The notes under the pieces were generated by a model. The model was not told where the DNA came from and searched no databases. It was given only the letters and a program-made list of their open reading frames with translations. A stretch of DNA of 64,000 bases, from the NCBI GenBank assembly GCA_004431415.1, contig QPMI01000409.1, forward strand, positions 186,001-250,000. Direction: 5' to 3'. Positions 55,589-64,000 of the stretch are shown here, in pieces; positions within the stretch are counted from its first letter, which is position 1; the number at the start of each line of letters is the position of its first letter. Origin of the DNA: Cyanophora paradoxa. Taxonomy: Eukaryota; Glaucocystophyceae; Cyanophorales; Cyanophoraceae. Position numbers and translations under genes: made by a program.

Positions 55589-55700
55589 CGGGGACGCCTA
55601 GCTAGCGCTACGGGTTTCTTTGGCAGAGCTGGAGTTGCGCCGTACCCCCCGCATCGTGGTTGGCCGAAAGAGCAGCCGCAGCGCACGAGGTTGCGCCGAC

Positions 55701-56047
55701 ATGGCCGGGATAGCGGCCGCGGACCGCGTGGCAGAGCAGGCGGGCGCAAGTTTAGCCGAGCGCCTGCGTGCGCGGCGGTGGGAGGAGCGGGAACGTTTGG
55801 AGGAAGAGGAGGAGGAGGAAGAAGATGAGATGGACTGGTGGGAGTACCTGATGTCGAGGCAGACCGGTGCGCCAGCGCTTCGCCGCCGCGGCGCATGTGT
55901 GCATTGCGACATCCGCTGACACGGAGCGCAGCCATCATGGCGGTCTGCACCATCCTCGGCAAGATGATCAGCCCGCGCATCGCGCGGTGGCTCACGCCGA
56001 AGGTCGTCGCATGGTATCTTAAACGCTATCCGAACGCGGCGAGCTGA
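55701..56047 (+). CDS. Unrecognised small protein
   Basis: The ATG at 55701 opens MAGIAAADRVAEQAGASLAE, then a charged helix with about eight Glu, then EMDWWEYLMSRQT. A GT-AG intron (donor GTGCGCCAG near 55866, acceptor GGAGCGCAG at 55931) joins to AIMAVCTILGKMISPRIARW and LTPKVVAWYLKRYPNAAS, stop 56045-56047. About 90 residues. The start is only 112 bases from the divergent GT8 start at 55588. The basic, partly hydrophobic C-terminus could be a mitochondrial or membrane-associated segment. No family is recognised. Confidence 0.5.
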
Positions 56048-56478
56048 CGCGGCGGCAACAGCGCCCCCGAGTGCGTGCGATGTGTTTCCCCAGCGAGCAT
56101 TTCGAGGCTCGCCCAGTCTCGCTGACCGCGCGGCAGCGGCGACCTGCGCGTCACGGCAGGCCGCTTTGACCCGGCCCCGGCCACCGCTTAGCTACGCGGG
56201 GCGGGACCCTTTCTTCTCTCAGTAAATGAGCTCTAGTTTTTAGTGCAGAGAATAGTTATCAACAGGACACCGCGCCCTCTGAGCAGCAGCAGCAGCAGCA
56301 GGGAAGCGCAGGCAGCAGGGCGGCGCATGGGCGGAATCCGGGGCCCCGGGGGGAGCTGATAGCTGCCTCACGTGCACGCTGCCCATTTCCGCCTCTGCAT
56401 GGCGTTGAAGATCTATGCCAACATCGACCACGAGTCATCATGGCATCGTCCCTTCCTCCCCTCCATTCGAATTCGATA

Positions 56479-57785
56479 TCAAGCCGGGGGAGGCAGGGCG
56501 GGGGGCGCGGCGGGCGGGGGCCCCTCCTCCCCGCTGCTGTTCCCGGCGAAGGGGTCCGGCTCGCCCCGGAACAGAGCAAGCTCCCCGTACAGCTTCTTCA
56601 CCTCCCCGATCAGCGGCCGCAGCACGAAGGTACCCCCCTTTGGCTCCACGGGGTACCGCTGCGGGGCGGCATCAAGCAAAGCTGAGCGAGAGGAGGGCGC
56701 GGCACGGGGCGCACCTTCGATTCGTACTGGAGTTTCGTGAAGCGGACGTCCCTAAACTTGTACAGCTGCTCCTGCGGGGGCACGTGGGCTCAGAGCGGCC
56801 GGGGGTACGGGCGAGGGCGGCGTGCCTCAAGCTTCGCACGGGTCCTGAGCAGATCCCTCGCCTGTCGGTCAATCCAAGCGACCGTCTCGCAGCTCGCCGC
56901 CTGCAGCGGAGCGCTGTACATCAACGAGTAATTCTCGGAGTGAACCTAGCAGACGCTAGGGGGCACCTTCAGGATCGTCTGGCGGCCCAGCACGTCGATG
57001 GAGGCCCCCACGTAGAGGTCCCAGGGCTGCCGCCCGGGCCGGCGTCAGCCGCGGCGGCCGGCGCGGGGCGGACGGGCTGCGCGGGCGCGCCTTGAGCCGC
57101 CGCCCGTTGCGGCCGGTGATGACGATGGGGACTGGCTTCGGCGCGTCGTCCACCTTGACGCCGAAGACGCGCTGCGGATCCGAGTGTGAGAGATCGGAGG
57201 CCTTGCTTGGGGCGGGGCGGGCGGGGGGGCGCCTGGGCGGTGTGGAAGTCGATGCGCATGGTGCGCTTGGCGGCGTCCTCGGTCCACCACGACTCGAAGG
57301 CCAGGACCGCCGGCATGCGCGTCCCTTCGAAGAGCACCGTGCTCGACACGGAGCCCGACTCGCTGCCGCCCGCAGCGTCGGCGCCGGCGCCGGCGGGCCC
57401 CACGGGCTCGGGCCCGGCCCCGCACCTCGGCGCTTGCTCCAGCAGGCGCGAGGACGTCAGGAGCGCGCGCTTCAGCTCAGTCGTCGAGGTCATAATCTTC
57501 CCGTCGTTCGGGGCATCGATCTGCGGCCTGCAGGCCCCTGAGACTGGAGCCTGCTCGAGGCCGGAGGCTGCGCTGGCGCAGGCGCACCTCGCTGGGAGCT
57601 CGTAATTCTCTAGCAAGTAAGAAGTGACCCCAACAAGCGACGCCTCCGAGGTCGCGGCGGCCAGCTTCTTCAGCGTCGCCGGGCTGCGAGGGCGATTACA
57701 ATGCTGCAAGGAGCAGTGCGGGGAGTGTTCACGTTGGCGTGTTCCTCGTCGACTGCGGCCTGAAGACCAGTGACTCGCCCGCCAT
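56479..57785 (-). CDS. Possible DM10-like domain protein
   Basis: The ATG at 57785 in GGCCATGG context gives MAGESLVFRPQSTRNTPT. An intron GTGAACAC...CCTCGCAG then joins in phase to PATLKKLAAATSEASLVGVT and SYLLENYEL. Next exons: IDAPNDGKIMTSTTELKRAL, TVLFEGTRMPAVLAFESWW, RVFGVKVDDAPKPVPIVITG, PWDLYVGASIDVLGRQTILK, TVAWIDRQARDLLRTRAKLE, QLYKFRDVRFTKLQYES and TFVLRPLIGEVKKLYGELAL, ending PALPPPA at 56479. The stretch PWDLYVGASIDVLGRQTILK resembles the 'VG..I.V.GR...' strand of DM10 domains found in flagellar microtubule inner proteins; this is a weak match and the family call is tentative. Two introns (57172-57232 and 57027-57090) have GC donors. Confidence 0.45.
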
Positions 57786-58521
57786 GGCCCAAGCCGGGGG
57801 GACGACTGGGTCGGATAAGTGATGGCGGCAGCAAGCGCTGGCCCGCGCCGCTGCAGATAAACAGCTGCCTCAAGAAGAAACTGCCTGCGGCGCAGGCCCC
57901 GAGTTACCGTGCGCGGCTGGACTTTCTGGAGGACACTGAAGCGGTTGCACGTCGTGGCCGAGCGGGGATCAGGCAGCAGAGTCAAGCTTGAGTCGCAGCT
58001 AGCGCTAGTAAGCAGACAGGTAAGCGGGCAGGTGGAGCGGGGAGCAACGAGCAGCTCTACCCCCCTAGACCGAGCGAGCTTTGTTTTGGCGAGCCTCCAG
58101 GCGGACGGGCACGATCCAGTTGCCGAGGCCGCGAATCGGCGACGGCATCTTCGAACTCGGAGAACGCTGCAGGGAAGCTCGGCAAGACAGCCTGTGCGGG
58201 CCCGTCTCGAGCTCGGAGAAGCTGCACGGAAGCTTTCCAAGACAGACGAAAGCTCTAGTTCGTCGTCCGGCTCCAGTCCGGCTCGAGCTGACGAAGACAG
58301 CGACCGACCACAACGCGGAACATGGCCAGCCTGTGGGATCAGTTGTGGGCCAGCTGCTCCACGATCTTCAGCTTGCCGAGTGGAGATGATTGTAGCGTGC
58401 CAGTGCGCATGCGCCGAGCGCACGTTCAGCATCGCCGGCTGTGCAGCTGACCTCGCGCACGCAGGGCGTCCGGACTGTGGGGCGGCCGGGCGAGGCGTTG
58501 GACTTGGCCAGCGTCGGGCCG
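57786..58521. other. Spacer upstream of two divergent genes
   Basis: About 730 bases between the ATG at 57785 (minus) and the ATG at 58522 (plus). Open frames on both strands carry no recognisable block. A short minus-strand peptide GKLKIVEQLAHN at about 58345-58380 could belong to an upstream exon. Otherwise I see nothing supported. Confidence 0.3.
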
Positions 58522-60625
58522 ATGAACGCGCGGGACCTCAACCTCCGCGCCTCGAGCGTGCGCCTGGCGCCGGGCCGGGCCGGGACCTTCGCTGCCGGCG
58601 GGCGGCCAGTAACACCCGCCCCGCACGCAGGTCGGCCTCGTGACGAGCCCCTGGGGACAGGGTCCGTGAATTTCTTCTGCTCCTCCTGCGCTCCCCGAGT
58701 CCCTCGCACGCGATCCGACCGTGCCCTCTCCCGCTGCCGCCGCCGGCGCCGCTGCAGGCCCGGGGTTCGTCTTCTGCATGCCGGAGAACCCGAAGCGGCC
58801 CCTCTTCGTGACGTCGCGGCGGCTGTGCCCGGACCGGGAGGCGGCGATGCAGGCAATGGTGACGTTCGACCTGCCCGACCGCACGAAGATCCGCGCCGGC
58901 CTCGACCCCATCAACTTCTTCCTGGTTAGCCCCAATCTACCCGCTAGCTTGCCGGCCACAGCCGCCCCGCCCCGGATCCTCTCCTTAGCCCCCCCCCCGC
59001 AGGCCCTGGACAAGATCGAGGTCCACGACGCCGGCCAGGGCTACAGCCGCAAGGTCCCGTTGTAACCCGACCCAGGCATCAGAGCACCGCGTCGCCGACG
59101 AGGCTCTACTGTTCTCGGCAGATGTACGTGGACCTGGCGATCGCGGCGTTCACGGACCCGCGGGGGGCGCCCCTGATCCCCTTCCCCGCGGGGCGGGAGA
59201 CGCTGGACCACCTCCTCAACGACACCGTCATCCACGTCCTCCTCCAGGGCACCGGCACCAAGGCGCGCGCCCCGCCCCGCCCCGCCGCTGCTCCCGGGCC
59301 GCCGCGCCGCTTGTCGTGACGGCCCCCCGCAGGCGATGGACATGGGCGTCGTCACGCAGGTGAAGGGGCTCCTGCTCACGGACTCCACCCCGGGGCGCAA
59401 CACCTACGGCATCGTCCCCGTCCTCAACAGCCGCTGGGAGGTCGCCCCCGAAGAGCCCCCGAGCAGCCCCCTCTCCACCCTCTGACTGACGGGGGGCCCG
59501 CCGGGTACAGGTGGTGGCCCTCGGCCCCTCCAAGTCGGTGCGCGCGGGGCGAGGGCCCCCGCGCGGGGCCGGGGCGCCTCCTGAGGCTGCGGGCGGGGCA
59601 GGGCGGCTCGACGAACGAGTCGCTCTACCTGCGCGCCCTCGTCGACTACTGCAACATCCTCGTCGCCCCCTACATGACGTGCCCGTGCCCCAGCCCCCCC
59701 CTGCTTCCCAGCGCCCACGCGCCGCAGCATGCCGGCGCTCCCGGCGCCTGGCGGGGGCTCCCTGCGCGCCTTCCCCTCGATGTCGACGGGCACGCCCTCC
59801 AGCACGCCGGGCCGCAGCGGCGGGCCCCAGACCCCCAAGTACGCCACCGTCGGGCCCTCTTCCTCCTCCTCCTCCCAGCAGTGCGGCCGCCCCCGCGCCG
59901 GCTCGCCCGCCCCTCGCGCCCCGCGCAGACAGCGCGCGCAGGCGGGCATCGCTGCCGCTGCAGTGGAGCGTGTCGGGGGTGGCGGCCCCCGCGGCGCCGC
60001 GGGTGGCGGCGACGCCGCCGCGATGGCAGCCGGCCCGCTACGACTCCGTCGACGGCCAGATCATCCAGGCGCGCCCGCCCCGCCCCGCCCCGCCCCGGAT
60101 CCGCCCCTGAGCACCCCCCCGCAGCCGCAGCCGGCCGGCTCGCCCCTCCGCCCGGGGGAGGACCCGTGCGCGCGCCTGCAGCCCCGGCCCGCGCACTGAG
60201 AGCCGAGGCGGCCCCACAGGAACACGGTTGTGTGGATTCGGGAGCGCGAGGGCACGAACTCCACCTCCAAGGTAACGCGTACCCCGCCCCCTCCGCTAGA
60301 GCCAGCCCGGGGACGCGTACCCCCCCGCAGGTGCCGAAGTACCACCACCAGGCGAAGTGCCACGGGGCGTCCATGCCGCTGCCCCTCTGGCAGGCCCGCG
60401 AGCACGTGCGCGGTACCCCCTGCTCTAGCGTGGCCTTGCGGAGGGCGGAGGGCGTCGACACGCGGCCCCCGGCATCGTCCTCGTGCTCGCGGGGCTCCTG
60501 ATCGCGTCGTGGCGGCCGGCGCGCAGGGCCGCAAGCAGTGCGAGTTCTGCGCCCCCTACCAGGGCGGCTCGGTTGTCGACGAGATCCGCGCCTTCAAGCG
60601 CCTCTTCGGCAGCTCCGGCCGCTAG
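58522..60625 (+). CDS. Unrecognised single-pass membrane protein
   Basis: The first ATG I can splice from is 58522: MNARDLNLRASS, intron, VGLVTSPWGQ, intron, then PGFVFCMPENPKRPLFVTSR and AMVTFDLPDRTKIRAGLDPI. Further exons: LDKIEVHDAGQGYSRKVPL, MYVDLAIAAFTDPRGAPLIP, ETLDHLLNDTVIHVLLQGTG, AMDMGVVTQVKGLLLTDSTP, NTYGIVPVLNSRWE, GSTNESLYLRALVDYCNILV, NTVVWIREREGTNSTSK and VPKYHHQAKCHGASMPLPLW. Near the end lies a hydrophobic span, GIVLVLAGLLIASW, followed by basic residues and a short tail CEFCAPYQGGSVVDEIRAF with KRLFGSSGR, stop 60625. That is a type I topology: a large lumenal/extracellular part with N-glycosylation sites (NES, NST), one membrane helix and a short cytosolic tail with a C-x2-C pair. 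I recognise no family. Earlier exons may exist upstream. Confidence 0.55.
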
Positions 60626-60942
60626 GCCAGGGCCGGTGTACCCGGCGCGCTGCAGCTGGCCCGGCGCGGTGGCTCGCCCACCCGGGCCTCCACGAGTACT
60701 TCACCAGTGTACTGTATACGATTCCATCGAGATTGTATTTCAACAGATCTAGAATATTGACCTTCGGAAGCGGCATCTAGCTGTGCTGGCCGCTGAGCGC
60801 TTGCTGCGCAGAGCGCAAACGTGCACGTGCTTATGCGTCAATCCAGGCTGGGGGGCGACGGGACGATGCAGAACCAAGGCTAAGCGAAATGCCGCCGAAG
60901 CAGCCGAGGGGGTAACAGGGCATTCTTTGCTTCCTGGCCCAA

Positions 60943-61027
60943 CGATCGCAAGGTCGGGCGGGTGCAGCGGCTGCAGAACGGGCTGGATGACACGTGCTGG
61001 ACGCGAGTAGGCAACGCACGAACGCCG
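60943..61027 (+). repeat. Dispersed repeat flanking PIG-H, copy 1
   Basis: CGATCGCAAGGTCGGGCGG, GTGCAGCGGCTGCAGAACGG and GCTGGATGACACGTGCTGGA in series, ending near AACGCCG at 61027; over 90% identical to 62432-62517 in the same orientation. Upstream of both copies related words (GGGGTAACAGGGCA / GGGGTACAGGGCA) extend the similarity by about 50 bases. Confidence 0.85.
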
Positions 61028-61352
61028 TAGAGCTGCTCCGAGGCGACCGGAACGAAGCCTGCTGCTGGAAATAAAACACCAGGCCGGGCGCATTGTTTCG
61101 TCTCTCTTGAAGCCTCTCGAGGAGCCCGGCAGCTTGCCTGGACAGAGAACGTTATCAAATTCAACGTGGAGAAAGTGGAGCTGCAGAGTGGAGGCACCGA
61201 GTGGACAGGCTCTGAGACAGACGCGAGCCGAAACTTGGGATTGAGGCAAGGGGCCTCGACCGTCAGGCTACTGGACGAACGCCACGGTAACTCTCGCGAT
61301 CAGAAGGCATCGGGCAGAGATGCAGAGGGTACCTGCCCGGGCGACGAGCCCC

Positions 61353-61983
61353 TCACGACGGCGGGGGAAACAGGGCGGCGCGGGTCTCGCGCAGGGTGGG
61401 CTGGAGGACGTGAAGGCGAGGGAGCAGGTTCTGCGGGGGCGTCACGCGTGCCGCGCGCACGGGCGAAAATTTGAATTGGAATTCGACACGGAACGCACGG
61501 GGAAGGCGACGGCCATCTCGGAGGCGCCGCGGACGAGGAATGCAAGGTAGAAACGGACGGAGAACAGCGAGACGCCCTCGACGATCACAGCGTCGTCGAC
61601 CGCGTCCCCGTCGAGAAAGGCGCTCGTCGTCAGGCCGCACCCGTAGCGCGTCTCCAGCTGCACGCCCACGCCCGGCACGACCACGAGGCGCTCTGCAGGT
61701 CGAAGTCAGAGGGATACTGGAGCTGGGGCGCAGGCGCTCGAGCGCACCGCTGCGAACGCTCAAAGCGTACCCGAAGAAGACGAGCACCGCCAGCGCGTAG
61801 CACAGGATGCTCGGGGCTAGCCCGCCGCGATCCGCGGCGAAGATCTGCAATCGAGTGAGGCTCGCCGATGCGGCGTGGAAACTGGAAAGCTACCCTGGCC
61901 ACTCCCGCTGCAACGAGTGCCGCCGCCCACCACGGGAAACCGGTCGTGCCGGGCACATCGAAAACGCGAGCACGGCAAACCAT
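61353..61983 (-). CDS. PIGH: PIG-H (GPI-GlcNAc transferase subunit H)
   Basis: PIG-H is a small subunit of the ER complex (PIG-A/C/H/P/Q/Y) that adds GlcNAc to phosphatidylinositol, the first step of GPI-anchor synthesis. The ATG at 61983 gives MVCRARVFDVPGTTG, then a hydrophobic hairpin FPWWAAALVAAGVARVAF and ILCYALAVLVFFGYAL, matching the family's two N-terminal membrane helices. After an intron comes the diagnostic PIG-H block ERLVVVPGVGVQLETRYGCG, then VDDAVIVEGVSLFSVRFYLA and FLVRGASEMAVAFP. A last exon (after GTGCGTTC...CCCGCAG) reads NLLPRLHVLQPTLRETRAAL and stops at 61353. Length of about 170-180 residues fits the family. The gene sits between two direct copies of a dispersed repeat. 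Confidence 0.8.
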
Positions 61984-62059
61984 CGAGCCGAACTCTCCAG
62001 TGCTCACGGCCGAGTCGGGGATGTGTGCTCGGCAACCCGCAGCGCCGGTGGGCACAGAT

Positions 62060-62360
62060 GCCTGATATCGATGCTCTTCCGATCAGCTAATGTACTCGGT
62101 AGTTCAGGCGCTCGACCGCGTTCGCGCATGCGCAGCGCCAGCGAGGACCTGCTTATCGGCTATGTTCTTCGATCGATCCAGCGCGCCGCGGGGAGCGATC
62201 GGACAATCCAGAATGAGAGCTATACTTATATAAACGCGCCCGCGCCGCCGCGCCCAGAATTCAGCATCGCGATATCGATCGATATCTTGCGCTCTATGGC
62301 GCTAGCCAGCATTTCGGAATGTGGCGACCTCCGCGCAATTCCCGGGTCCGAGTAACTAAG
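62060..62360. other. AT-richer palindromic spacer upstream of PIG-H
   Basis: Contains CGCGATATCGATCGATATC near 62268 and CGCATGCGCAGCGCCAGCG near 62127, the same self-complementary style as the 17.6-22.1 kb island. No gene seen. Confidence 0.4.
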
Positions 62361-62431
62361 CTAAGTACCTGGCCGTGGGGGTACAGGGCACGGGGAGCAA
62401 AGGGTCCTAGGCTCTTTCCTTGCTAGCCCAG

Positions 62432-62517
62432 CGATCGCAAGGTCGGGCGGGGTGCAGCGGCTGCAGAACGGGCTGGATGGCACGTGCTGGACGCGAATAG
62501 GCAGCGCACGAACGCCG
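62432..62517 (+). repeat. Dispersed repeat flanking PIG-H, copy 2
   Basis: Second copy of the repeat at 60943-61027, same orientation, with a few substitutions and a one-base length difference in the G run after GGTCGGGCGG. No open frame is shared, so it is unlikely to be a coding duplication. Confidence 0.85.
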
Positions 62518-63147
62518 GAGAGCCGAACCGAAGCGAGTGATTGTAGCGAGTGCGGAGCGCCTCGTCCGAGATGCCCTTCGAGAATTTCCCCAGCAACTTT
62601 GCGTGCTGCACTCCAGCAGTGTGCGTAGAAGTCGTTGCCGCCGTCTGCTCCGCTGCTGCCGTCGATGCACGCCCTTGACTGGCTTTTCAGGCCGCAGCCT
62701 GGGAATGACGCCCTTCGACCAAAGTCTTCCATCGGCGACTATCTGGACCAGCATGTCCGAGCCAATTCCCAGGTTACAGCAGATGGCGCCCGGTTCCTCT
62801 TCTCGGTGGGCTCGGAGCATGCCTCTCTGCCGCAGCCGGGTTGAGCTGACCGGCCCCGGCTTGCCTTTCGCACTTTTTGCAGATGCGACACACATTGCGG
62901 GCACTTTACGTCAGCGCGAAGGACACCTCGCGTTTCCAGCAGCAGCACGAGAGCCTCTACCGGGAGTGGCGAGCTGGCGAGGAGCGTGCCCAGCAGATGG
63001 CGACGACGAACAGGTGGACATCGATGATATGCTGCCAGCCGTTCACCGGGTGCGCCGGCCTCCGCGGAGCCGTGAATTTCGTGCATGAGCTTGCCCAGGT
63101 CTCTGTGGCGACCGACCGAGCCGGAAGCGCCGGCTAGCGATGACGGC
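62518..63147. other. Spacer with non-conserved open frames
   Basis: Both strands are open here. The minus strand includes VKCPQC followed by a basic stretch and CGREAC (62745-62905), which looks faintly like a zinc-binding piece. The plus strand reads RALYVSAKDTSRFQQQHESL at about 62900. Neither is convincing; it may be a gene remnant or the promoter region of the LRR gene that follows. Confidence 0.25.
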
Positions 63148-64000
63148 ATGTCTGATTCCATGGAAGTAGACGGCGGGACGGGGATCGGGATGTCGTTGCC
63201 GGACGGGCCCCCGCAGTCGACGAGCGGCGGGCAGGCGGAGCCGACTATCAAGCTGCCGCCGGACAGCCTGACGCCGGCAGGGCTCCTCACCGTGCGTTTT
63301 GCATGCCGGGCGCGTGCCGTGCCCGTGCGCCGGGTCGAAGTGCTCGCTTCCGCAGGTCGGGCACTTGACGAACCTCAACATCCTCGTGATAGACTCGCTC
63401 CGGTGCGCTTCCGCCGCCGCGCCGCACAGTGCAGCGTATCCCTGACGTCTGACATCTCGCGCCGCCGTGCAGGCTGGACAACGCCAACCCATTCGACAGC
63501 CCCGTGCACACGCGGTACCAGGCGTGCATACGGCAGCTCTCGAACCTCACGCAGCTCCGGACGCTTTGCCTGGGCCCCAGCCTTCCGGTGCGCCCCCGCG
63601 CATCCCCGCGCCCCTCTCTCCGGCCGCCCACGCGCCCGGGCGGCGCGGGGCGCAGATCCCGGTGGCGATCCTGCGCGAGTGCCTGGCGCCGCTCGCGAGC
63701 CTCCAGACCCTCGAGTTCTCCGCCTTTGGGCCCGACGAGGTGCGCCGCCCCCGCCCCCGCCCCCTACGACTCCCACCCGACCCGATCGATCAGACGCGGG
63801 ACGTCCGGAGGCTCACGGAGGCCCTCGCTTCGATGCCGAGCCTCACGAGGTGCCCCGCCCCATGCCTCCCCTCCGCCCTCGTCCCCCCCCGGGGCCGAGC
63901 CGGGGCGGCGGCAGCATCCGGGTGGACCCGTCGCGGGTGCCGGCCCCCACGTACGCCATGTCCAAAGAGGTCCGCGAAGCTAAGCTCCAAGGCAATGCGA
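63148..64000 (+). CDS. Leucine-rich-repeat protein, 3' end beyond window
   Basis: The ATG at 63148 gives MSDSMEVDGGTGIGMSLPDG, an acidic N-terminus. Exons joined by GTGCG-type introns then provide LRR-like units: LPPDSLTPAGLLT, GHLTNLNILVIDSLRLDNA, RQLSNLTQLRTLCLGPSLP, AILRECLAPLASLQTLEFSA and VRRLTEALASMPSLTR. The frame continues past the window edge. Such arrays bind proteins; no further domain is visible. The style resembles the LRR gene at 22530, so both may belong to one expanded family of this genome. Confidence 0.6.
   Translation, partial: MSDSMEVDGGTGIGMSLPDGPPQSTSGGQAEPTIKLPPDSLTPAGLLTVRFACRARAVPVRRVEVLASAGRALDEPQHPRDRLAPVRFRRRAAQCSVSLTSDISRRRAGWTTPTHSTAPCTRGTRRAYGSSRTSRSSGRFAWAPAFRCAPAHPRAPLSGRPRARAARGADPGGDPARVPGAAREPPDPRVLRLWARRGAPPPPPPPTTPTRPDRSDAGRPEAHGGPRFDAEPHEVPRPMPPLRPRPPPGPSRGGGSIRVDPSRVPAPTYAMSKEVREAKLQGNA

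Noticed and set aside
63375-63776. Minus-strand ORF opposite the LRR gene
   Set aside because: Antisense of spliced LRR exons; no independent support.

Overview
This is nuclear DNA of a GC-rich, intron-rich eukaryotic alga. Many genes run in pieces whose families are eukaryote-specific (MCM2, DIS3/RRP44, proteasome beta, USP12/46, PIG-H, TBC-TLDc, PX-BAR sorting nexin), with about 20 recognisable introns in MCM2 alone, mostly 45-100 bases long. One gene (43438-45165) encodes an apparently plastid-imported enzyme whose N-terminus begins MAFVGG and lacks a signal peptide. A phenylalanine close to the start of the transit peptide is the hallmark of glaucophyte and red-algal plastid import. With the high GC and the intron density this points to a glaucophyte such as Cyanophora; that assignment is inference.

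Layout: 1-3760 (-) disordered protein, cut by the window edge; 4384-7585 (-) TBC1D24-like TBC+TLDc protein; 7915-12119 (-) MCM2; 12306-14735 (+) USP12/46-type deubiquitinase; 15196-15813 (-) proteasome beta (PSMB2 type); 17.6-22.1 kb an AT-richer, palindrome-saturated non-coding island; 22530-29739 (+) a leucine-rich-repeat protein followed by one or two low-complexity AT-hook and Pro/Gln-rich chromatin-like proteins; 30122-31264 (-) YdcF/DUF218 protein of cyanobacterial type; 31669-33626 (+) BSD-domain protein; 34037-36341 (-) PX-BAR sorting nexin; 36.4-40.8 kb an accessory block with degenerate repeats, two copies of a 75-base repeat and a Gag-like ORF with a zinc knuckle; 41406-43200 (-) and 54189-55588 (-) two GT8 glycosyltransferases; 43438-45165 (+) DUF1338/2-oxoadipate dioxygenase-decarboxylase type enzyme; 46587-53152 (-) DIS3/RRP44; several small unrecognised genes; 61353-61983 (-) PIG-H; 63148-end (+) a second LRR protein.

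Genes are tightly packed and often divergent with only 30-250 bases between start codons (MCM2/USP, DIS3/53378, GT8/55701), or convergent. They are ordinary housekeeping genes and do not form one pathway; shared themes are nuclear/chromatin work, endomembrane traffic and lumenal glycosylation (two GT8, PIG-H, an unknown membrane protein).

The most unusual feature is splicing. In genes whose protein family fixes the exon borders, about one intron in six starts with GC instead of GT (at least ten clear cases in six genes), and the usual donor is GTGCG rather than GTRAGT. Exon structures were worked out by eye from conserved protein blocks, so gene ends are better than individual exon borders.
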